Assembly (NCBI GenBank): GCA_902800715.1
Contig: CADCFN010000010.1
Coordinates: 1-64,000 of the forward strand
Reading direction: 5' to 3'
Source of the DNA: an uncultured Bacteroidales bacterium
Lineage (GTDB): Bacteria > Bacteroidota > Bacteroidia > Bacteroidales > Muribaculaceae
DNA: 64,000 bases
Shown here one piece after another: positions 1-7,620 of the stretch. The position numbers were made by a program, and so were the translations under genes. The stretch's first letter is position 1. Each line of letters opens with the position of its first letter. The notes beneath the pieces were generated by a model, which was not told where the DNA came from, did not search any database, and was given only the letters and a program-made list of their open reading frames with translations.

Positions 1-653
1 GCAATGCTTCGTTGTTATATTCAGGTCGCATGTTCGCTGGCTGTAACAGCCTGGTTGGTGGCCAGGGCACGACCTTCAATGACGGTCATGTTGATGGCGG
101 CTACGCCCACATCGACGGAGGCCCGAGCAATCCCGGCTACCTCACCAAGAGGCCTGCCTACACCCGCGGTGACGTGAATGACGATCTCAACGTGAACATC
201 GCCGACGTGACAGCCCTGATCGACTACCTGTTGAAGATCGAAGGCTCGGCCATCTCCCTGTCCAATGCAGACTGCAACACAGACGGCAACTTGAACATCG
301 CCGACGTGACAACCCTGATTGACTACTTGTTGAACGGCTCCTGGCCCGAACCGGTTTACACCATTGTCGGCACCCCCAACCTGTTTGAAAGCGAGTGGGA
401 TCTCAACGACGATCGCAACAACATGACTAAGGGCGCTGATGGCATCTACCGTTTAAACAAGGCCGGTTGGTTCCCGGAGGGTACCGAAATCTATTTCAGG
501 ATTGTTACTAATCACTCTTATGCCTTCTCATGGCCCGCCGAAGATAGGCTCATTTACATTTACGAGACTGGTGCCTTCAGCATTGATATCATTTTCGATC
601 CCAATGCTCCCGACGAACAGAAGATTAACATCGATATGAACAAGATTTTCTAA
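1..653 (+). CDS. BspA-like surface protein with dockerin repeats, 3' end only
   Basis: The frame is open from base 3, so the true start lies left of the window. Visible are the tail of a BspA-type (DUF285) repeat (MFAGCNSLVGGQGT), an AHIDGGPSNPGYL linker, and two dockerin-like calcium loops (GDVNDDLNVNIADVT, about base 168, and DCNTDGNLNIADVT, about base 270), each followed by LIDYLL. After them come about 100 residues (YTIVGTPNLFESEWD to the end) resembling the small beta-sandwich domains of Bacteroidales surface glycan-binding proteins; that assignment is an inference. The protein is probably exported and surface-exposed. Its repeat signature matches the next two genes, so the three form a tandem paralogous cluster. 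The dockerin here is internal, not C-terminal as in its neighbours. Confidence 0.8.
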   Translation, partial: NASLLYSGRMFAGCNSLVGGQGTTFNDGHVDGGYAHIDGGPSNPGYLTKRPAYTRGDVNDDLNVNIADVTALIDYLLKIEGSAISLSNADCNTDGNLNIADVTTLIDYLLNGSWPEPVYTIVGTPNLFESEWDLNDDRNNMTKGADGIYRLNKAGWFPEGTEIYFRIVTNHSYAFSWPAEDRLIYIYETGAFSIDIIFDPNAPDEQKINIDMNKIF

Positions 654-828
654 GTGAGAAAATCTAAAAAGAAAGGGTGTGTTATAATTCCAGATGCTAG
701 AACTATCGCATCCCTATGGGTGAGAAATAAAACCGATTGATTTTAAAATTATCATTAACATCAAAAACACGAAGCGACCGACTGCCCGCGCAGCCGGCCG
801 TTTTCTTGTGTTGAGTAATGCTGGCCTT

Positions 829-876
829 TTCATCCGTTCGTTCGCTATTATATATAAATATGAACGAACGGATGAA
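829..876. repeat. Perfect 15-bp inverted repeat with AT-rich loop
   Basis: The arms at 829-843 and 862-876 (core CCGTTCGTTC / GAACGAACGG) are exact reverse complements around an 18-base AT-rich loop. It lies in the 576-bp gap after the first BspA gene. There is no T-run, so it is not a clear terminator. No repeat family was recognised. Confidence 0.6.
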
Positions 877-900
877 CGGACGCAAAGCAGTAATTAACGT

Positions 901-1110
901 GAGTAGTACCCTAAAAAAGTTGAATGGTTTTTCGATTAACCCTGCAGGGAGTTGACTATTTACTCTAAACCCTTGTTTCTATTGAAACGGCACCGCGGAA
1001 CGCCGTTCAATCGTTTTCAGGGTAAGTCAGTGAGTTATGCGAAATGCTGCTGCCATCAGTTTAATTCGTTAGCTCCGTAAACAGCCCTGTTAGAGGTGAC
1101 CAGGTGCGCG
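901..1110 (-). mobile_element. Possible decayed insertion-sequence end
   Basis: The segment starts with GAGTAGTACCCTAAAAAAG, which resembles a transposon terminus, and contains a hairpin at about 989-1012 (TTGAAACGGC / GCCGTTCAA). Read on the minus strand it gives short peptide-like pieces broken by stops (for example LKTIERRSAVPFQ followed by a stop), as expected of an eroded transposase tail. No matching opposite end was found. The IS origin is inferred from appearance only. Confidence 0.2.
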
Positions 1111-1182
1111 GATGCCAACTATGGACTAGGGACAAGAAACTAGAAACTAAACAGTCCGATGGGCTAAAACAAATATTTTTAC

Positions 1183-1190
1183 TAATTTTG
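1183..1190 (+). promoter_or_regulatory. Promoter -7 box (TAATTTTG) of the first full BspA gene
   Basis: TAATTTTG fits the Bacteroidetes sigma-ABfr -7 box TAnnTTTG. It sits 39 bases before the ATG. The block from about 1173 through the signal peptide codons is nearly identical to the block at 4410-4496 before the next paralogue. No clear -33 TTG was found. Confidence 0.6.
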
Positions 1191-1229
1191 CTGCAAATTA
1201 TATTATTCATTTGTTAAATTGCTTGTAGT

Positions 1230-4043
1230 ATGAGGAATTCGTTACTTTTTCGGATGGTCGTCCTGCTCACGGCCATGATGTGCGCCTTTGGCGTCAGTGC
1301 CCAAGAGGCCTATGCCGTGTACACGTCTGAGAACACGACGCTGTCGTTCTACTACGACAACGACCGCAGTAGCCGCACGGGCACAACCTATGACCTGAAC
1401 GATGGCCCCGCCGATCCCGGTTGGGTGTCCGATTTCACCAATCTCAATGTGAAGCAGGTGGTCTTTGACCCCTTATTTGCCGGTGCCCGCCCGACGAGCA
1501 CCTTCTACTGGTTCTCTGGAATGAGGAACCTTGAAGTCATCACAGGCCTGGAGTACTTGAACACCAGCGAGGTGACACGCATGGATAACATGTTCAACCG
1601 CTGCTATAAGTTGACGAGCCTGAACCTGGAAAAATTCAACCTCTCGAAGGTGACCGACATGAGCGATATGTTCAGGAGCTGCGGCGCTCTGCAGACCATC
1701 TACGTGGGCGATGGCTGGAGAATGAGTGAGATGGCTCAATCCAGCTCCCATAATGTGTTCAAGGACTGCACCAATCTCGTGGGAGGCAGGGGCACGGCCT
1801 ATGACGCCGCCCATGTGGATGCCGACTATGCCCACGTCGACGGTGGCGCTGACAACCCGGGCTACCTGAGTGCAGCCACCATGTCCTATGTATGCTACAC
1901 GCCCGAGAACACGACGCTGACATTCTACTTCGACAACCAGCGCGATTCCCGCCCGGGCAGGATCTATGACCTGAACGTGGGACTCAACAGAGTCGGTTGG
2001 GAACTGGACCATACCTGTAGCGAGGTGACCAATGCGGTCATTGACCCCTCGTTTGCCGATTCCCGCCCGACGACAACCTATGCTTGGTTTTATGGGATGA
2101 ATAAAATTGACACCATCATCGGTCTGGAGTACTTGAACACCAGCGAGGTGACCATTATGAACTGGATGTTCGGGCACAGCAATAATTTGGAGCACATCGA
2201 CGTGAGTCACTTTAACACCGATAAGGTGACCTCAATGTACGCAATGTTCGGGGATTGCGAGAAACTAAAGACCCTTGACCTGTCCAACTGGAACACTGCC
2301 AATGTGACCGACATGGACATGATGTTCTCATTCTGTCTCGAACTGAAAACCATCTACGTGGGCAGTGGCTGGAACACCGATTGCGTCACTGAATCAGAGC
2401 ATATGTTCGCAAACAACTTTCTCCTGGTGGGTGGCCAGGGCACAGCCTGGGACGCATCCAACCCGAGGAACAAGACTTATGCCCACATCGACGGCGGCAC
2501 GGGCAACCCGGGTTACTTCACCGATAAGTTCAATCCTGTGGCCTATGCTGTGTTTGAGAACACGACGCTGGCGTTCTACTACGACTTCGAGCGCAATAGC
2601 CGCACGGGCAAGGTCTATGAACTGAACACGGACAGCAACTTTCCCGCTTGGAATAATGACGGCATCACTGGCATTGTGAACTATGCGGTCTTTGACCCGT
2701 CGTTTGCCGATGCGCGCCCGACGTCCACCCACGCTTGGTTCCTCGGTATGCAGTTCCTTAAGTCTATCAGAGGCATGGAGTATCTGAATACCAGCGAGGT
2801 GACCAATATGGGTGATATGTTCGATGGCTGCAGCACATTGACAAGCATCGACGTGAGTCACTTCAACACCGAAAAGGTGACCTTCATGGCAGGGATGTTC
2901 GCTTTTTGCAGCAATCTGAAGAGTCTTGACTTGAGCAGTTTCAACACGGCTAATGTGGTCGCCATGAGATTGATGTTCTATAATTGTGGCGAACTGGAAA
3001 CCATCTATGTGGGCGATGGTTGGAGCACCGCTGCCGCTACAGGAGGCGGCTATCAGATGTTCCAGGACTGCAACAGCCTCGTTGGCGGCCAGGGCACGAC
3101 CTACGATCCCGCCCACACCGAGGAGGACTACGCCCACCTCGACGGCGGCCCCGACAATCCGGGCTATTTCTCGCTGAATGATGTCGTTGAGAAACCACAG
3201 GTGATTTGGTGTGAAGATAATACCACGCTTTATTTTATTAATTCCGAAACGATCTATGTCGCTGGTGACACCTACGACGGACAGACCGTTACCAACGTAT
3301 GGAGTGGAAGTGCGGTGACAGCTACTCCCGACGACGACCCCGATTTTAATACTACCGCAAGAAATTATTGTACACGGGTGGTCTTCGATGAATCTTTTGC
3401 CGCTGTAAGGCCAACCTCATGCTATGGTTGGTTTCATGAATTTGAGCATTTAACGGTTATTGAGGGCATAGAGAACCTGAATACCTCCAACGTGAGAGAC
3501 ATGGCATTTATGTTTTGTAATTGCGAAAAATTGACATCCCTTGACTTGTCGAACTTCAACACAGCCAAAGTAAAGCAGTTGTTCTTTATGTTTTATGGTT
3601 GCGAAAAACTGCGAACCATCTATGTGGGCGATGGTTGGAGACTGAGTGACATGGCTCAAGAGATTTCTGAAAATGTGTTCAATGGCTGTTTTAGCCTGGT
3701 TGGTGGTAAGGGCACGACCTTTGATGTTGACCACGTGGGTGCGGACTATGCCCACATCGACGGCGGCCCTGGCAACCCCGGCTACTTCAGCGAGAAACCT
3801 GCCTTCATCCGCGGCGACGTGAATGGCGATGGCCAGGTGACCATCGGCGACGTGACAGCTCTGATTGATATTCTGTTGTATGGCGAGGCAGCGCCACAAG
3901 CGGCCGACTGTAACCAGGACAACAACGTCACTATCGCCGACGTGACTGCTCTTATCGACTACCTGCAGAACGAAGCATGGCCCACGGAGCCACAACCCGC
4001 AAACGAGACTTTTACGGTCAACGGCGTTTGTTCACGATGGTAG
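1230..4043 (+). CDS. BspA-like (DUF285) multi-module surface protein with C-terminal dockerin repeats
   Basis: 937 residues: a signal peptide (about 1-25, ending VSAQ), then four modules of roughly 200 residues beginning near bases 1305, 1882, 2536 and 3205. Each module has a beta-type lead-in (TTLTFYYDN-like, then VFDPSFADARPTS-like), three or four DUF285 repeats (pattern LDLS.FNT..V..M..MF..C..L) and a closer (TIYVGDGW ... LVGGQGT ... AHIDGG..NPGY). Residues from about 865 hold two dockerin-like loops (GDVNGDGQVTIGDVT, DCNQDNNVTIADVT). DUF285/BspA proteins are surface leucine-rich-like proteins linked to adhesion; the ligand here is unknown. The last residues (after VNGV) are out of frame: a one-base loss near 4030 cuts the protein off before the ruined FGE domain downstream. 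The start is supported by the promoter and signal peptide. Confidence 0.88.
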   Translation: MRNSLLFRMVVLLTAMMCAFGVSAQEAYAVYTSENTTLSFYYDNDRSSRTGTTYDLNDGPADPGWVSDFTNLNVKQVVFDPLFAGARPTSTFYWFSGMRNLEVITGLEYLNTSEVTRMDNMFNRCYKLTSLNLEKFNLSKVTDMSDMFRSCGALQTIYVGDGWRMSEMAQSSSHNVFKDCTNLVGGRGTAYDAAHVDADYAHVDGGADNPGYLSAATMSYVCYTPENTTLTFYFDNQRDSRPGRIYDLNVGLNRVGWELDHTCSEVTNAVIDPSFADSRPTTTYAWFYGMNKIDTIIGLEYLNTSEVTIMNWMFGHSNNLEHIDVSHFNTDKVTSMYAMFGDCEKLKTLDLSNWNTANVTDMDMMFSFCLELKTIYVGSGWNTDCVTESEHMFANNFLLVGGQGTAWDASNPRNKTYAHIDGGTGNPGYFTDKFNPVAYAVFENTTLAFYYDFERNSRTGKVYELNTDSNFPAWNNDGITGIVNYAVFDPSFADARPTSTHAWFLGMQFLKSIRGMEYLNTSEVTNMGDMFDGCSTLTSIDVSHFNTEKVTFMAGMFAFCSNLKSLDLSSFNTANVVAMRLMFYNCGELETIYVGDGWSTAAATGGGYQMFQDCNSLVGGQGTTYDPAHTEEDYAHLDGGPDNPGYFSLNDVVEKPQVIWCEDNTTLYFINSETIYVAGDTYDGQTVTNVWSGSAVTATPDDDPDFNTTARNYCTRVVFDESFAAVRPTSCYGWFHEFEHLTVIEGIENLNTSNVRDMAFMFCNCEKLTSLDLSNFNTAKVKQLFFMFYGCEKLRTIYVGDGWRLSDMAQEISENVFNGCFSLVGGKGTTFDVDHVGADYAHIDGGPGNPGYFSEKPAFIRGDVNGDGQVTIGDVTALIDILLYGEAAPQAADCNQDNNVTIADVTALIDYLQNEAWPTEPQPANETFTVNGVCSRW

Positions 4044-4309
4044 ACGTGCAGGGTGGCACTTTCACGATGGGCACCACGCCCTAGCAAGGTGACGAGGCTC
4101 AAGACTGGGAGAAACCAGCCCATCAGGTAACGCAGTCAAGTTACAGCAGTGAAGCGCAGACCAATCCTACAGGACCTGCTTCGGGCTCTTTCCACGTGTA
4201 CCGCGGTGGCGCTTGGAACGTCCTTGCCCGGGGTTGCCGCGTGTAGATTCGGGCCGATATCATACCGACCAGCCCAGTCAACCACATAGGGCTACGCCTC
4301 GCCCTATAA
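4031..4309 (+). pseudogene. Remnant of an FGE/SUMF1-like (formylglycine-generating enzyme fold) domain formerly fused to the BspA-dockerin protein
   Basis: The frame starting at 4031 translates to FTMVDVQGGTFTMGTTP, a stop, then QGDEAQDWEKPAHQVT, and later VYRGGAWN, ARGCRV, a stop, and HIGLRLAL before the final TAA at 4307-4309. These are the hallmark first and last segments of FGE-sulfatase family domains (PF03781) as found behind dockerins in Bacteroidales. The damage consists of a one-base frameshift at about 4030, TAG where GAG is expected after TTP, a missing middle (the text jumps from HQVT to TGPASGS within about 20 codons), and a second TAG after GCRV. The domain cannot be made. Confidence 0.82.
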
Positions 4310-4419
4310 TTCCTGTTATTATAATAGCACTGCTATATGCAGGCTAGGATAAGAGAAGAGGATGTGCCGGAATTTTGATGGCACATCCTCTCTTGTAATG
4401 CTATAACAATTATTTTTAC

Positions 4420-4427
4420 TAATTTTG
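4420..4427 (+). promoter_or_regulatory. Promoter -7 box (TAATTTTG) of the second full BspA gene
   Basis: TAATTTTG lies 39 bases before the ATG, in the same context and spacing as at 1183-1190. The leader and first codons are also conserved, so promoter, leader and signal peptide were duplicated together. Confidence 0.6.
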
Positions 4428-4466
4428 CAGCAAATTACAATGTTCTCGTGTTAAATTGCTTGTAAT

Positions 4467-7268
4467 ATGAAGAATTCGTTACTTTTTCGTCTGGTCGTCC
4501 TGATGGCGGCTGTGATGTGCGCCCTTGGCGCCATTGCCCAAGAGGCCTATGCCTGGTATTCGCCGGGGAGCAATTCGCTGACGTTCTGTTACGACAACGA
4601 GCGCAGTATCTGTGTAGGTACGACCTATGACTTGAACGATGGCTCCATCGAGCCAGGTTGGATAACTGATGGCAACAGTACCTATGTGAAGCATGTTGCC
4701 TTTCACCACTCGTTCGCCGATTTCCGCCCGACGTCGACCTACCACTGGTTCTACGAAATGCGTAACCTTGAATCCGTCACTGGGATGAGGTACCTGAACA
4801 CCAGCGAGGTTACGCGCATGGATTATATGTTTCATGCCTGCTATGAATTGACGAGCATTGACTTGAGCTATTTCAACACAACCAATGTGACAAGCATGTC
4901 GGGCATGTTCTCACGTTGCACCGGTATCACGGAACTTGACTTGAGCACCTTCAACACAGCCAATGTGGAAGCCATGGATTATATGTTCAATGCTTGTACC
5001 AATCTGACAACCATCTATGTCGGTACCCAATGGAGCACAGCAGCTGTGACCAAATCTACTGACATGTTCTATAACTGCACTAGCCTGCTGGGTGGCAAGG
5101 GCACCCCCTACGATGCCGACCATGTGGATAAGGCCTATGCCCACCTCGACGGCGAAGATGGCCTCCCTGGCTATTTGAGCAATATCGTTCCTGGGGGCTA
5201 TGCCTGTTTCACGACGGCGGACAAGACGCTGACGTTCTACTACGATAACCAGCGCAATACGCGCGTGGGCAAGACCTATGACCTGAACGAAGGAAAGAAC
5301 AATTCTGGTTGGAGAAATGATGGCACCAACAACGAAGTGAAGAAGGTGGTGTTTGACCCGTCGTTCGCCGAGGCCCGCCCGACGACCACCTACGGTTGGT
5401 TTTATGGCATGCAGTGGATGAAATCCATCGAGGGCCTTGAGTATCTGAACACCAGTGAGGTGACTCTTATGAATTATATGTTCTATGACTGCAGTGATTT
5501 GACGAGTATTGACTTGAGTCATTTCAACACCGACAAGGTGACACACATGCCTGGTCTGTTCTCCTACTGCCAGAAACTTAAGAGCCTTGACCTGAGCGCC
5601 TTCAACACCGCCAATGTGGAAGCCATGGATTATATGTTCTCTATGTGTGTCAATCTGCAAACCATCTATGTCGGCAGCGGATGGAGCACCGAGGTTGTGG
5701 ACGATTCCGATGATATGTTCTATGGCTGTATGGACCTGGTGGGTGGCAAAGGCACACTCTATACCAGGGACCACATTGGATCAGAATACGCCCACATCGA
5801 CGGCGGTGAGAGCAACCCGGGCTACTTGAGCGATATCACTCCTGCGCCCTATGCATGCTACACGGCCGAGGATGCGACGCTGGTATTTTACTACGATAAC
5901 GTGCGCGGCCCTCGCCCAGGCAAGACCTACGACCTGAACACCGAAAACAACGAAACTGCCTGGCACGCCGATGGCATCAGCGCCAATGTGTCCAAGGTGG
6001 TGTTCGACCCGTCGTTCGCTGAGACCCGCCCGACGACCACCTACGCTTGGTTTAGCGGTATGACGTTGCTTCGACCCATCGAGGGCATGGAGTATTTGAA
6101 CACCAGTGAGGTGACCAGTATGAAGCATATGTTCTATAATTGCAATGAATTGAGGAGCCTTGACTTGAGCCATTTCAACACAGCCAAGGTGACAGACATG
6201 TCGGGCATGTTCTCTCTTTGCGTATATTTGACGAGTCTTGATTTGAGCACCTTCAACACCGCCAATGTGGAAGCCATGGATTCTATGTTCCATGCCTGTG
6301 TCAGTCTGCAAACCATCTATGTTGGCGACGGATGGAGCACAGTGGCAGTGACCGAATCCGAGAAAATGTTCAATGACTGCATCGACCTGGCGGGCGACAA
6401 AGGCACGAGCTACGACCGCAACCACATTGACAAAGAATACGCCCGCATCGACGGTGGCGCCAGCGCGCCGGGCTACTTGAGCTATATCGCGCCCCAGGCC
6501 TATGCCTGCTACACGGCCGAGAACACGACGTTGACGTTCTACTACGACTACTATCGCACTAGCCGAACGGGCACGGGCACGACCTACGGCTTGAACGATG
6601 GCGCTGTCGAGCCTGATTGGGCTAACGATGGCACTAATGCCAAAGTGACCCAAGTGGCCTTCGACCCCTCGTTTGCCGACGTCCGCCCGACGTTCACCTG
6701 CTACTGGTTCTACGAAATGAGGAAACTTGAATCCATCACTGGAATGAACTACTTGAACACCAGCGAGGTGACGCGTATGGATGCCATGTTCAGCCGCTGC
6801 TATAAATTGAGGAGCCTGGACTTGAGCAGTTTCAACACTTCCAATGTGACGGATTTGACCGAGATGTTCAGGGGCAGCGCAGCTCTGCTGACTATCTACG
6901 TGGGAGATGGTTGGAGGCTGAGTGACATGGCTCAGGCGATCTCTAGAAATGTGTTCAATGACTGCACTAGCCTGGTGGGTGGTCAGGGCACGGCCTACGA
7001 TCCCGCCCATGTGGGCGGTGACTATGCCCACATCGACGGCGGCACCGACAATCCGGGCTATTTCAGCGAGAAACCTGCCTTCATCCGTGGCGATGTGAAC
7101 GGCGATGGCGAGGTGACCATCGGTGATGTGACAGCTCTGATTGACTACCTGTTGTTAGGCAAAGCGACAGGCATCAGCCTTGAGAATGCTGACTGCAACG
7201 GAATTGATGGAATCACTATCGCTGACGTGACGGCACTCATCGACTACCTGTTGAACGAGACCTGGTAA
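4467..7268 (+). CDS. BspA-like (DUF285) multi-module surface protein with C-terminal dockerin repeats
   Basis: 933 residues and a close paralogue of the gene at 1230. It has a signal peptide (about 1-25, ending AIAQ) and four modules of about 650 bp starting near 4543, 5195, 5848 and 6500. Each contains DUF285 repeats such as LDLSTFNTANVEAMDYMF and closes with TIYVG..W ... GGKGT ... AHIDGG. Two dockerin-like loops end the protein (GDVNGDGEVTIGDVT and DCNGIDGITIADVT). The second loop carries an altered calcium-ligand pattern (NGIDG for NxDG). It ends cleanly with LLNETW and a stop, with no trace of the FGE domain seen after its neighbour. It is predicted to be exported and surface-attached; the ligand is unknown. 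Confidence 0.88.
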   Translation: MKNSLLFRLVVLMAAVMCALGAIAQEAYAWYSPGSNSLTFCYDNERSICVGTTYDLNDGSIEPGWITDGNSTYVKHVAFHHSFADFRPTSTYHWFYEMRNLESVTGMRYLNTSEVTRMDYMFHACYELTSIDLSYFNTTNVTSMSGMFSRCTGITELDLSTFNTANVEAMDYMFNACTNLTTIYVGTQWSTAAVTKSTDMFYNCTSLLGGKGTPYDADHVDKAYAHLDGEDGLPGYLSNIVPGGYACFTTADKTLTFYYDNQRNTRVGKTYDLNEGKNNSGWRNDGTNNEVKKVVFDPSFAEARPTTTYGWFYGMQWMKSIEGLEYLNTSEVTLMNYMFYDCSDLTSIDLSHFNTDKVTHMPGLFSYCQKLKSLDLSAFNTANVEAMDYMFSMCVNLQTIYVGSGWSTEVVDDSDDMFYGCMDLVGGKGTLYTRDHIGSEYAHIDGGESNPGYLSDITPAPYACYTAEDATLVFYYDNVRGPRPGKTYDLNTENNETAWHADGISANVSKVVFDPSFAETRPTTTYAWFSGMTLLRPIEGMEYLNTSEVTSMKHMFYNCNELRSLDLSHFNTAKVTDMSGMFSLCVYLTSLDLSTFNTANVEAMDSMFHACVSLQTIYVGDGWSTVAVTESEKMFNDCIDLAGDKGTSYDRNHIDKEYARIDGGASAPGYLSYIAPQAYACYTAENTTLTFYYDYYRTSRTGTGTTYGLNDGAVEPDWANDGTNAKVTQVAFDPSFADVRPTFTCYWFYEMRKLESITGMNYLNTSEVTRMDAMFSRCYKLRSLDLSSFNTSNVTDLTEMFRGSAALLTIYVGDGWRLSDMAQAISRNVFNDCTSLVGGQGTAYDPAHVGGDYAHIDGGTDNPGYFSEKPAFIRGDVNGDGEVTIGDVTALIDYLLLGKATGISLENADCNGIDGITIADVTALIDYLLNETW

Positions 7269-7288
7269 ACCTCACCCGACCTCACGAT

Positions 7289-7517
7289 GCCTCACGCTAA
7301 GGCGTTAAGGTTTAATGCTCGCGTTGCTCGCAGTTTAGAGTTTAGGGTTTAGAGTTTAGAGAGGCATCCGCGCTCTCTTGCCTCACGCTAAGGCGCTAAG
7401 TTTTTGGGGCTGAAGACAAGAAAGACAAAAAGGCTATTTTTTATATGGTGTCCGCACTCTGGCTAGGGTGCGGATGCCATATAAGATTCTTAGCGGCTTG
7501 GCGTCTTAGCGTGAGGC
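7289..7517. repeat. Intergenic CTTAGCG-type repeats and nested hairpins
   Basis: GCCTCACGCTAAGGCG is present at 7289-7304 and 7380-7395 as direct copies. The exact reverse complement of its first 13 bases lies at 7505-7517. Inside is an imperfect hairpin at about 7444-7482 (GTCCGCAC / GTGCGGAT). The related CTTAGCGTCTTAGCGCC is at 40613. This 350-bp gap separates convergent genes and may end transcription from both sides. No gene was seen in it. Confidence 0.6.
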
Positions 7518-7620
7518 AGGAATATGCGTATGCCATCCAGATAATCCCTAAAATCCGCTGACGATAAAGGATAAATATATTGTATTGATAAACAATACAT
7601 TGTGTTTATTGTTTTCAAAA

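Noticed and set aside
703..885. 60-codon minus-strand frame
   Set aside because: It runs through the inverted repeat at 829-876 and has no export signal, promoter or family.
901..1130. Group II intron or tRNA-like remnant
   Set aside because: No domain V hairpin or reverse transcriptase trace is seen; a vague IS-end resemblance is the most that can be said.
1473..2210. Long antisense frame (245 codons) opposite the BspA gene; similar ones at 2394-3137 and 5781-7031
   Set aside because: They mirror the repeat period of the sense gene, have no signal peptide or domain, and arise from the codon bias of the repeats.
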